A stretch of 64,000 nucleotides of DNA, from NCBI GenBank assembly GCA_015143295.1, contig CM026571.1, positions 31,648,505-31,712,504 of the forward strand, in the 5' to 3' direction. The position numbers were made by a program, and so were the translations under genes. The stretch comes from Tetracentron sinense (taxonomy: Eukaryota > Streptophyta > Magnoliopsida > Trochodendrales > Trochodendraceae). Under the pieces are notes generated by a model, which saw only the letters and a program-made list of their open reading frames with translations, made no database searches and was not told the DNA's origin. This document shows positions 35,117 to 46,124 of the stretch, piece after piece (position 1 is the first letter of the stretch; each line of letters starts with the position of its first letter).

Positions 35117-36197
35117 TAAATTTCGTAACTTGCAATGGCAAGTGGGAAACATTAAACCTCCATTTGACCTTATCAACTCCCTCTTTCTCAACCGCCGCAG
35201 CAACCCTTTCCACCATTGCCAACACTATAATCGTCGCCGCCGGTAAGTCACTCTCTCTTTCATTCACTCTCACTCTTTCTATTGAGATTAGGGGAGATGC
35301 CGATTTGGATTTAGGGTTTTGGGTTTCATGCATGCTTGTCTCCATCATATTGTTTTGATCTTTAATTTGAGGATGTTAATGTAGGTTCTGTGTTTTGGGT
35401 TTTCAAATGTGCTTTCTTTGTGTTTGATACATGAAAGGACAATTTGTTGCTACTTTCCGATTCTGGAGCTCTCCTTGACGGTCTGAAACCAGGTGATCGT
35501 TTGTAAGGAAGAGCTCCTCCTTGACAGTCTGAAACCGGGTGCTCGTCTGAAGGGAAGAGCTCTGCTTCAACGGTCTGAAACGAGGTGCTCGTCTGAAGGG
35601 AAGTGCTTTGCCTCAAGTGTTTGAAACCAAGTGCTCGTCTACCCTGTTCTCTTGAACTGGGATTTATCCCTAGAGCTAGGGTTTTTTCCCTATTCAAAAC
35701 CTCTTCCTCTTCTTTTCCATAGCTGAATCCCTAACCCTAATATTACCAAATCATTCTTCTTACCTTTTCTATGTCTGCTCTGTTACCTTACTCTATTTCA
35801 AAGAGTGCAAAGATTGGAAATCTGTCAAAACAGCTGAAGCATATACTGATTTGTAGCTCAGAGATTGTCATCTATTCATCATCCTTTTGGTTGAGAGCAA
35901 TAGGCCTTTGAAGGATCGTCATCTACTCTTTATCTTCTTGGTTGTGAGCAGCAAACCTTTGAAAGACCGCCATCTATTCATTATCTTCTCGGTTGTGAGC
36001 AAGAGGCCTTTGAAGTTGTTGAGGTGAGGGTTGCTACTGATCTCTTTGATTTCCCATTGATTTTGTCTGTCGGAGTTTTGTTCTCTAGCAACCTTGTCGA
36101 GCCAGTTCGGCGAACTGTTTTTGTTCTGTACCTTTGAAAAATTTCCCCATTTCTTATACCTATTTTCCCCAATTTGTTTCCTATGTATGGTCTTTGG
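35117..36197. other. Non-coding or gene-derived sequence with two tandem repeat blocks
   Basis: CT-rich, UTR-like sequence comes first, with an exon/intron-like border (GCCGCCG followed by GTAAGT, near 35241). Block 1 (about 35466-35640) has four copies of a 45-50 bp unit containing GGTCTGAAAC.AGGTGCTCGTC. Block 2 (about 35860-36020) has three copies of a 50-53 bp unit containing CATCTATTCATTATCTTCT and GGCCTTTGAAG. No protein is recognised, and both strands hold only short frames. Confidence 0.4.
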
Positions 36198-37687
36198 TAG
36201 GGGTGGAGCCAAGAATTTTTCCTTGGGGGATTGAAGTATATTTATCAAGAAGGTTTTGGGTTAAGGGGCATAGCCACTGTTTTTTTGTTTTAGTAATGGG
36301 TCTATTGTGGTCATAAAATTCGTTAATGCCGCATTCCAGTAAACAAGAAAAACAAGGGTTCTTCCTTTCGAGAGAATCATTATATAAATAAAATTAAATT
36401 ATACTCTTAATTTTTCTTTATACATATAAAAATATTACTAAATTTTGAAGGGGCCAATCTTTCCACATAGGCAACGATCACATCCTAATTTGGGGGGGGC
36501 ACTATATGTAGAACAAAGTTGTTAAAGGTGTCGCCTCAGGCGCTCGCCTAGGCGACCAGGCACTCTGCTGCGCTCAGGCGGTCATTATTAAAAATATGAT
36601 ATATGTAATATTACTATTTTTTAAAGATATTAAAATTTATTTTATTTGAATATGATTGTTCTGTAAACAAAAAAATATGTTATTTTATATACTTCTCTCA
36701 TGTCTTTTACAATATAATATGTTAAGATTTGTATATCCAACAAAAAAGTTTGCAGATAGAGGAAGAAAGAAGAGATGAACGGCATAAGTTTGTTTATCTT
36801 ATGTTAACTTGTTATCTCTCTCTTTGTTTATGGGTGGACCATATAGTCCCCATTTGTTTTTTTTCATGGTTATTAAATTATAGCTAGCTCAGGCGGCCCA
36901 ATAACAAATTAAGAACCTTTAAATGCCTCAAAGTCCTTCTAGGACCCCCAAAACATTCATAAACTCATATTTAAAGAGGTCTTTTATAATTTAAATAAGT
37001 AAAAACCCTATAGTTATATATTTTACTTATCAATATTATTTTTCTTACTTATCTTGAGTATAATCGAGAAAAAAAAAGAAATGAGAGTAAGATGTACGAC
37101 ATCTCCCTCTCCCTCTCCTCCCTCTCTCTTCTTTCTCCCCTATTTAGCGTCACATTTGACTGTCAGACTATTTTTCTAATTTTTATTCAGTCTCATATTT
37201 TCTCTCCTCTCCCCTCTCCTTTCTCTCTTTCTCTCTCTTTCCTGTTGGCATGTCTATTTTTTATCACTCACAATCCCTCCCCACTTTCAGCAGTCATTGT
37301 AGACTTAATTTTCTTCAATTTTTTTCCAATATTTGAAATCCCCCTTTATTATTCTTAGAACAGTCTTTAACAATGGTTTTATCAGAGTGCACCTTGACAA
37401 TGATGTAATTTATATATGAATGTATGACCTCTTATAAAAGAAAATGCATCATACATGGATCTCATATTAAAGGAAATTTTTGCAACAAAAAGTTCATCAG
37501 GCGACGCCTCGGGCGCCTCAAGCTACCGCCTCAGGCGTCTATGGGATTGTCACCTCAAGTCGCCTGGTCACCTTAACAACTATGATGCAAAATTTATATA
37601 TTATTTGTAAAAATTATACTTAAAACATAATAAAAGTTTCAAAATGGGGGAAGGGGCTCCCCTCCCCTCGCACTAGCTCCGCCCCTG
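36198..37687. mobile_element. hAT-like non-autonomous element with a nested insertion
   Basis: The left end TAGGGGTGGAGCCAAG mirrors the right end CTAGCTCCGCCCCTG. Flanks are GTCTTTGG (36190-36197) and GTCTCTGG (37688-37695), an 8-bp duplication with one change. CAGGGGCGGAGCC-type ends with 8-bp duplications fit the hAT superfamily. No transposase was seen. A further element (36518-37580) sits inside it. A related left end occurs in CPSF73-I intron 4 at 61293. Confidence 0.75.
36518..37580. mobile_element. TIR element nested in the hAT-like element
   Basis: GTTGTTAAAGGTG at 36518 is mirrored by CACCTTAACAAC ending at 37580. Next to each end is GC-rich sequence built from GCCTCAGGCG and CGCCTAGGCGACC words, in opposite orientation. 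The hAT-like sequence is continuous in character on both sides. The interior is AT-rich with a CT-rich tract (about 37100-37245) and no coding sequence. Target duplication not clear. Confidence 0.6.
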
Positions 37688-37857
37688 GTCTCTGGAGTCT
37701 TGTGCAGCAACAAAATTATACTCTCAAATCTCTGTATAAATTTGCTGACTAGAAAACATCATTGACTTTTCAAGGGAACTTTCTTAAGTTTGCTATACGT
37801 AGTCAATCAAGTCATTTCTTACAGTATTTCGGTTTAAGGAATGATCAGATGGGTACC

Positions 37858-38574
37858 TGATGTAGGACTTTGCAATGGCCTAAAATCTAATGCGTTGGGA
37901 TCAAGATTTAATTAACAAGAATAAGGAAAATTATAAAATAACAATCTTATCACAAATAATTAATCAAAAAAATTCAAGAAAGCAATTTTATAAAAATCCA
38001 AGACCACAACACAAACCTACAATGCGACCCTCAGTTATATCCAGTGTTTTAAGACCCAAAAACTCAACTCGACTTGGAACCTTGTCGAGTAGAGTCAACT
38101 CGGAAACTCGGGCAAAACTCGTCCGAGTAATAACACCAAAAAATCGAATATATATAATATTTTTCTAATACTATATATATGGTACAAATTCAAAATTAAT
38201 GATAAAACATGCTTAAAATGAGATATATAATTTAATATATACTAAATACCTCCCTTTTGTTTTGTATTTATACTAAGGGTGGGTGGGGTCTGTTAAAAAA
38301 AACATAATTTGGTCACTCGGGTCTCGGGTAGGCCGGTTTACTCGAATTTTGGTTATAACAAAAAAAGTACATAAATCGGGCGATTTAGAGCGAGTTGGGC
38401 CGAGTTACTCAATTTTTCTATGTCACTTCCCAATGTGAGGTCTTCCTAATGATTAATGTGTGCATGTGAGGTCTTTAGTACCCCAAATCATCTATTCATA
38501 GTGACAGAGGGGTCTTCTTCTTCCTCTACCTATGGTAAACTTGAAACTCTTTGTGATGATGGATGTCCGCATCA
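37858..38574 (-). mobile_element. Solo LTR (lineage of the 43909-53223 element), copy A
   Basis: On the + strand it runs TGATGTAGGACTTTGC...GATGTCCGCATCA. Its ends match those of copy B (41331-42685), and, read on the minus strand, the ends of the full-length element (TGATGCGGACAT...GCATCA). Flanks GTACC and GTATT are only a weak duplication. The centre (about 38041-38425) differs from copy B and consists of sequence rich in ACTCG/CGAGT words, probably a further small TIR insertion. It sits at the very start of the LINE endonuclease frame. Confidence 0.6.
38041..38425. repeat. ACTCG/CGAGT-rich insert within solo LTR A
   Basis: Starting AGTGTTTTAAGACCC, it has ACTCAACTCGACTTGG, GTCGAGTAGAGTCAACTCGG and later GGGTCTCGGGTAGG and GAGCGAGTTGGGCCGAGT. 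The two ends are loosely complementary. It is absent from LTR copy B, where other sequence stands, so it is probably a small non-autonomous DNA transposon. Ends and duplications are not certain. Confidence 0.4.
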
Positions 38575-41330
38575 GTATTTTGGAATTGTCGAGGAGCCGG
38601 TCACTCATTAACAATTCAACACCTTAAAGGTATGGTTAGTCAACACTCCCTAGATTTTGTTTTCTTAAAATAGAGCCACTCAATCTAGAATGGAGCATCT
38701 TAAAAAAACTCTGCTATTTGATTCATTGGCGGTGTTTAATCCAATGGGTTTATCGGGAGGTATTGTATTTTTTGGAGAGAATAAAATTCAGTTCAACTGG
38801 TACAAGCTAATGCGAACGAGGTAGAGATGATTGCGCAACTTCGACCCCGTATCAGGATTTGGAGAATGACTTTCATTTATGGCTCCAGTTGATGTTGGTC
38901 AGGCCCAACAATGGCTTCATCTAGCAAGTACGGGCAGTCATAATGGTATGTTGTGGTTGTGTTTTGGTGATTTTAATGATACTATCACCACTCCAACTGA
39001 AAAAAGGAGGCTTAGAATTCTGTAGTTGGAAGGCTAGACATTTCCTTTCCATGATAAACAGTTGTAATTTAATGGACCTGGGATTTATATGGTATAGTTT
39101 CACTTGGAACAATAGAAGAGTCGATGGTGGAAATGTTCAAGAAAGATTAGACCGAGCTTTGGCCACAGTAGAGTGGATTGAAAATGGTTGTCATCATAGC
39201 CTAGTGCTGATCCAATTCAATCCTCCAATAGACAGTTTTTAGGCCTTTTCGTTTTGAACAAATGTGGACCCAACACTAAGAATTCCTAAGAGTTGTCAGG
39301 GGTGCTTGGGGTTCTTATCAGAGAGGCTCGAAAGGCTATTATTTTTGTAAAAAATTGTAAGAATGTCAACGTAGGGTACAAAGATGGAATAAATTGCATG
39401 TTGGGCACTTACCTACTAAAATTGAAAAGTCAGAATTGAGATTGATAAGGAGCAGCAAAAGCCATATACAAACTGCTAGAAAGATTAAGCTTGATGAATT
39501 CATTTTGGGATATTAAGAGCTCTTGTCATGCTAGGAATCTATTTGGGCCCAAAAGGCTAGGCTAAATTGGATTAAGAATGAGGATCGGAACACCCCCTTT
39601 TTTTCCATGCTACTTCAAGTAGCAAGAGGATTTATGATAGAATTGAGGAATAAAGCTTAGTTCAGAAGCTTGGACCTTTGATTCAAAGACAATAAAGGAG
39701 AACATCCAAAATCATTTTATGGAGCTTTTCCAATCGAGTGATCCCTCCCATTTATCGATTACTAATGCAGTGGACTCTATGCTTTCAGATGATCAGAAGG
39801 TGATGCTGGATTCTAACTTTTCTTTAGATGAAATTGAGAAAGCAAATTTTGAGTTAAGGCCAATGAAAGCTCTATGGCAAGATGGAATGTCGGACAGTTT
39901 TTTCCATATGAGTTGGAAAGTGGTAGGTCAGGACATTAAAGAGGCAGTAATGGAATTTTGTGACAGGTAATATAGTTTATCAATTTGATATACCAAATCC
40001 TGAATCTGTTGATCAATTCAGACCAATCAGCTTATGCAATTTTATTTACAAGGTTATAGAGTGTCAAAGTGATTTGTGCCGAAGAGAATGATCACAGACA
40101 ACATTTTAGTAGCTCGTGAGTTACTTCACTTTTTTTTTTTAAGAAGAAAGGCATTGACAGATATCTGGCAGTCAATATTGATATGAACATAGCTTATGAT
40201 AGACTGGAATGATCGTTCATAATGAAGATGTTGGATAAATTTGGTTTTACCACTCAATGGCAAAAACTGATTTTTCAATGCATCTCCACAGTATCTTATG
40301 AGGTTCTAGTTAATGGCTCTCCAATGCAATCTTTTGCTCCCTCTTGAGGAATTCGCCAAGGGGACCCATTATTTCCATACTTGTTCATTTTTTGTGTCGA
40401 GGCTCTATCAACATTGCTACGAGAAGCATCTAGAATTGGAAGGCTGGTTAGAATTCAAATAAGTCTTAGATGCCCTAAATTGACACATCTATTGTTTGCA
40501 AACGATTGATTCCTATTTTGTAGAGTTGGTATGGGTAATGTGGGTTGCTTAGTAGACGGTCTGAATAACTACACAATGGAATCAGGCCAGAGAATTAACC
40601 TTGCAAAATCAAGTACTATTTTCAATCCAAATACTCCTTGAAAATTCCGTAAGCTGTTTCATTTGCTTCATAGTAAACATAACTTGCTTCTTGATAAGTA
40701 CTTTGATCTCCCAACCGAATTTGGGAGATCACAAGCCTCTTTGTTTTCTCACTTGAAAGCCAGGATACTGAGAAAAATTCAATCATGGAAGTTAAGATGC
40801 TAAGCTAATCATGAAGAGAGGTGTAAGGACGGTTGTTCAAGCTATGCCAGCTTATTCTATGAGTTGCTTTCAGCTCTTGGTCAAATCTTGTAAAGAGGTC
40901 AATTCGGTGGTATCTGACTTTTGTTGGGGCAAAAAGTTGAATGAAAAAAAGATTCATTTCAAGAGCTGGGAATTTCTCTGTAAGTCAAAGGATTTGGAGG
41001 TACGGGTTTCAGCCTTTTAGGGACTTGTTGCACTTTAATGACGCTCTTCTAGCAAAATAACGGTGGAGATTGCTAACTCTTTGGAGCAAAGTTATTAAAG
41101 GAAGATATTTTCAAAATGGATCATTTCTTCACGCATCAGTCAGTTCTAATCTTTCTTGCGGTTGGCAGAGTTTAATAGGGGCTCGAGCCATCGTAATACT
41201 TGGTGCTAGATGACAAATTGACAATGGCAGCTCGGTTAGAGTTTGTGAAGATGCTTGGGTGCCAACTCTACCTTTGTTTCAGGTTTAATCACCTAAACCA
41301 GTTGGTTGTCCGGTTTTATCGGCTGAGGAC

Positions 41331-42685
41331 TGATGTAGGACTATGCAATGACCTAAAATCTAATGAGCTGAGATCAAGATTGAATTAACAATAATAACGA
41401 AAATTATAAATCAACAATCTTATTACAAATAATTATCGAAAAATTCAAGAAAGCAATTTTAGGAAGATTCAAGGCCATGTCACAAACCTACAATAAATCA
41501 ATAATGGCCCTTAGTTACATCCGCGAGGGTTAATTGAAGTCTATAATTCCACAAGCTTAGGGATTAACAATTTGTTCAATGCAAATTTCTAGGTCTTTTA
41601 GGGTTTCAAAAGGGTGAAGGATTAGGGTTTTGGAATTTTTAATGTTTAGGTTTTCCTTCTTTTTTTCAATTGCATAAAGGCTGTTCCTGCGATATTAATG
41701 GCTGCAGGGAAGTTAAACAACAAAGGAAGGATGCTGGGATGAGTGCGGCAGTAAGAGCAGGGATATGGGTGGCTGTGGTTCCACTAGGACAACTGGAGAA
41801 GGCTATAAGGGTTTGGACAGTGAAGGGCAGGGGCTGGGCTTGCCTGCGGCTGCAAAGGGTGAATAAGGGCTGTGATTGCAGAGGGTTTACATTTGGTTTG
41901 CTGGGATTGCAGGAGAGGTGCTGTGACAGTGAGAAAATAGTGTGGAAAAGCTGCGGCAGCCTTGGGACAGGTAGTTGGATGATGCGGCAGCACTATAAAT
42001 GGGGTAAAAGTGCTGTAGAACACAAGGAAAACAAGGGGATGGTCTGTATGGAGGGGCAGCAGCAAAAGGGAAAGGCTAGGAGATAGGATTTTGGTAGATT
42101 CAATGGGAAGAAAGGTCTAGGGTTTGGGTTTTAACAAGAAAACAGAAAATAAAAAGAAAGGATGGAGAAGAAGGGAGAAAATTTGAAGAACATACCTTAG
42201 AACTTTAGGGAATCACTCCTATGGCATCACACCAATTTCCAATCACCGGAGAATACCCAAATGTAGACTTTTCTTTGTTTCTCATTCATTAACTAAAAGT
42301 TTACAGCAAAATGGGGCTTTAAATAGGTGAAGCCGTAATTGTAAAAAGATCAAAATAACCAAAACATATTAAAAAGACTATAATAGCCCAAACTAATAAC
42401 ATAACTAATAAAATAACCCTCATAAATACTAATCCAGCCCAATGGGCAATAGAACCTGCTAATCAGCCCATTGGGCTTTTCCTAAACTAAATAGAACCTG
42501 CTAAATCAGCTCATATGCACACCTTTCAATGTGGGGCCTTCCTAATGCTCTATGTGTGCAAATGAGGTCTTCACTGCCCCAAGTCATCTATCCAAAGTGA
42601 CATGGGGGTCTTCTTCTTCTTCTTCTTCTTCTTCTTTCTCCTTTGGTAAACTTGAAATTCCTTGGACTCATGAATGTCCGCATCA
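41331..42685 (-). mobile_element. Solo LTR (same lineage), copy B
   Basis: It runs TGATGTAGGACTATGC...GAATGTCCGCATCA on the + strand, flanked by AGGAC and AAGAC (5-bp duplication, one change). Removing it leaves LINE sequence reading on across the site. It contains a (TTC)n microsatellite (about 42611-42637). Its minus strand carries the Pro-/CTGCCGCAGC-rich stretch also found in the LTRs of the 43909-53223 element. The + strand frame 41670-42086 is an artefact of this region. Confidence 0.7.
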
Positions 42686-43908
42686 AAGACTCATTGATCC
42701 AACTCATAAGCAATGGAGACTTGATCAATTACTCGAGATATTCTCAAGAGATAGAAGAGATTATGAGGATATCCATCACCGGAAGACAAAACTCTGACAA
42801 ACTCATTTAGCACCATAATGAGAAGCGTGAATTTGAAGTAAAGACTGCTTATCACGTCTCAAAGGTCACTAGTTAGAAACCAAAAGAAGAGAAGGTTTCA
42901 ACATCTTCGGTGCCCCCACCAATGTTATGAGGAGCCATATGAAAGCTTTGTCTTCCACCAAAGATCCAAAATTTTATTTGGATGTGCCTAAGCAATGCTC
43001 TTGCAATTGGAATCGAAGTCCACAATAGGAAGATCAACAGCAGCAAAACTTGTATTTTTTTGTCAAAAGCAGGAAGAACAATAGATGCTTATACATTAAG
43101 AATACACTAGAGCTACATGATTTGGTTCTCTTTTTTCTTTTAGATGAGTTGGAAGTGAAAATCAATCCTTTAAATCTTGGTGGAACATAGGTGTGAATTT
43201 AGAAAAGTGGAATTTAACCTCTTCGTCTGAATATTTGCAAGTTCCTTTTATTCTTTTTCAAATTTGCAAGGATTGCAATGCAATGATATTTTTAGGACTG
43301 AAAACTAATCTAGTGTTAACCTTGAGGAATGCTATTCAAGGTTGGACTGATTTAGCGTAAAAATTGAAGCGATTTTGTGGTTAGCCTCGGCCATGAAAAT
43401 CTCAGAGAGGATCAACCTTCTTTAGCTATAGATCCGCGAGAGAGTTAAAGTATTTCTTCAGAGGACTAGTTTGAGGTAAATTTTTTATGTGATGGACCGG
43501 TTAGAGTAAATGGGAGTTTATCAGCATATGGCTTTTTGGGGAAAAGTCGAGATGGTTAGACTATAGTCAAAGTAGCAAAGCTAATTCCGGGTCGTTTTGC
43601 AATTAATCTTTAAAGCTTTAAAATTGGTAAAGTCTAGCAGTTGGAGCAGCATAAATATTTTCAGCAGTGCTGGAGTTCTAATTGACCTGAACTCTAGTTC
43701 AGAATGTGACTACCCTTGGGCTATTATGGCTTTATTATACAATGTCAAGAGTCTCATTTCTGAATTCCGTTCAATATGCATTAGGTTTGCGGGAAGAGCT
43801 GTTATACATCAAGCACTTCTTTTGGTGAAAGGAAGACTTTCTTCTGGAGGTGCTATTGATGTCTTCATAATTCATGATCTCCTCTTGGAGAGTTCTCCCA
43901 TCCTTGAG

Positions 43909-45304
43909 TGATGCGGACATTGGATCATCCGGTGTTAGGGTATACCAGCGGAGGAGGATGACATCCATCAATAGCTCGAACTAAGCCCATATACAAGTCT
44001 CCCTATGGATGGATGACTTGTATATGGGCTTAGTTCGAGCTATTGGTGGAGATCCACCGTTAGATCATGTTTTCGAGAGAGATCCACCGTTGGATAGTGT
44101 TTTTGAGAGATATCTACCATTGGATTTGATATGGAGATTCTGAGGGCCACGATTAGCCCATGTTGCTACTATTGTCTCAGTTTAGTTTTTTATTTTATTT
44201 TATTAGAGTTTTTTTAATTAGTTTGAGTAGTAATGACATTTTTGTAATAATTAGGATTAGGTTTTTATTCCTTTTTCTATAAGTAATCTCTTGGAGAATT
44301 AGAAATTTACAGAATTTTCAATGAACAAAGAATGCTTTTCATTTTCTCCTGTGAAAGGATTGGTGTGAAACCATTGGTGTGAAGCCAATGTAACTTAGAT
44401 CTCTTCTCTCTTGTTTTCTTTCTTATTCTACATTACTTTTCTTTATGTCCTTGCTTACTTTGCAAACCCAAATCAACCGAAACCCTAGAAACTTTCCTCC
44501 TTGCTGCCTTTTCAATTCCAGGCCTTGAATAACAAAATCCAAACCCTAGACCATTCCCACACAGCCTATTCCTAGGCTGCCACACCCCTATTCCCCAAAA
44601 CCCCTGCTGCCGCAGCCCCTTTTCCACAGCCCCAATCACTGCCACAGCCACCTGCTCCCCTATTGCTTTTTGTCTCGATTGTCTTACAGCATGCAGCCCT
44701 TTTCCCCATTAGCCATACGGCCCATACCACCCCTTTGACTCTTGACTTGTTGCCACACCACCCCAACAGATCTCTATTGCTGTTATAGACTACACAGCCC
44801 TATATCTGATTGTTATAGCCTTCGTACTTCATTCAGACAGCACCCATAATAGTGTAACGGTAATACCACACAACCCTCATTTTATTGCTACATCAACCCC
44901 AAACATAACCCTAATTTTTGTGTTTTCTTTTAGTATTGCTGTTGGGTTTTATGAATCTACAATTCCATATTGTTTGAAACCCTAAACTACATGCATGACT
45001 AAATCCTAACCATTATTGAGCCTAAATTGATTTTCTTGAAATCTTCAATTGTCAAGAAATTCTCATTGACTATTGGTTTAAATCCCTAAGTTAGTGGAAG
45101 TTCCCACTTCCATTACGATCACCTAATTTAATTTGGGAAATCTATTACTACGGGATTGTGATTTGGCCTAGGGCATTAGTAATTCCTTTTGAATTTCTCA
45201 TTATAACTGTTGAACCTAGATAGTTTATTGTTTTATTATTATTGCAATCAACTTTCTGATCTTGCAATCATGTCATCCTAGGTTAATTGCATGTTCTTGC
45301 ATCA
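43909..45304 (+). repeat. Chromovirus 5' LTR
   Basis: 1396 bp, TGATGCGGACATT...TTCTTGCATCA. Three near-palindromes of the GATCCACCGTTGGATC type start at 44051, 44081 and 44111 (exact 30-bp period). The TATA-like TCTATAAGTA lies at 44276-44285. The transcribed half has a CCTGCTGCCGCAGCCCC-type C-rich stretch (about 44560-44660). The TTGAG duplication is at its left edge. Confidence 0.85.
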
Positions 45305-45308
45305 ATTT

Positions 45309-45320
45309 TGGTATCAGCGC
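45309..45320 (+). other. Primer binding site of the chromovirus
   Basis: TGGTATCAGCGC four bases after the LTR end, a one-base variant of the initiator tRNA-Met complement TGGTATCAGAGC. Confidence 0.8.
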
Positions 45321-45379
45321 TTAAGTTGTCTCTTGCATTTAGTTCTAAGGCTCAATAGCATCCAGTGCATCACATATAG

Positions 45380-46120
45380 CCTTAGGACACTTAGTTAGTG
45401 CATGCCCCCTCATAGTGGGAAGAGTTACCAGAGTTACCAACCAAACATGGACCCTCACAATTCACCTAGGTTTTAGAAACCCTCTATAACCGTCTAGCTC
45501 GCATGGAAGCTAGTATGGAAACCCTTGACACCAACACCAATGCTCGATTAGCTGTTCTTCCCATCAGAATGACCAACATTTGAAAGAAGAAGAAGAGTCT
45601 CATAATGTAGGTGGGTCGGTAGAGATAGAGGCCGAGGTGCAGACCGTGGAAGAGAGCGCGATAATCATCGCATGGTCTAGTTTCAGGATCCCTATGATCC
45701 ATATGATCGACATGTGAGATCCATCTAGATGAAGTCCCGGAGCTTTGATGGTTGATTTGACCTAAAGGCCTTTCTTGATTGGTTAGCAGCCATGGACCTC
45801 TACTTTGAGTGGTATGAAATGTTTGAAGGTCGTAGAGTCAGGTTCGCCAATATGAAACTGGTGGGCCAAACAAAACTCTATTGGACCAATGTTGAACGAC
45901 GAGTTAAGTGATCAAGTGAGGACCACATTGTTCAGTGAGCTGAGATGAAAGAAGATTTTAAAGAGAAATACCTTCCTCTGACCTATCGTGACTCGTGAGA
46001 AACTCATGGATCAATGACAATCTCTTAGGCAATGCTCTATGTCTGCACTACCCCCCAGATGCTCTCCCAACCTTGCGTGACATCCAACATGCAATTGACT
46101 TCGTCCCTAAATCGACTCTT
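45380..46120 (+). pseudogene. Chromovirus gag remnant
   Basis: Short stretches are recognisable as plant gypsy gag, for example FLDWLAAMDLYFEWYEM followed by RVRFANMKLVGQTKLYW (about 45770-45895), then a KEKYLP stretch (about 45960). The RT-proximal part NLPHFRMNLTEHSEFKG near 46125-46175 already belongs to pol. The order is what is expected, but the region is much shorter than in intact relatives. Fossil. Confidence 0.6.
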
Positions 46121-46124
46121 CCAA

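Noticed and set aside
37092-37358. 88-residue Ser/Leu/Phe-rich frame
   Set aside because: Translation of a CT-rich tract inside a nested TIR element.
38943-41020. Host gene similar to an endonuclease/RT domain protein
   Set aside because: The domain order and motifs are those of L1 ORF2 with stops; it is a LINE, not a host gene.
41670-42086. 138-residue + strand frame
   Set aside because: Antisense of the C-rich, GCTGCCGCAGC-containing part of a solo LTR; not a gene.
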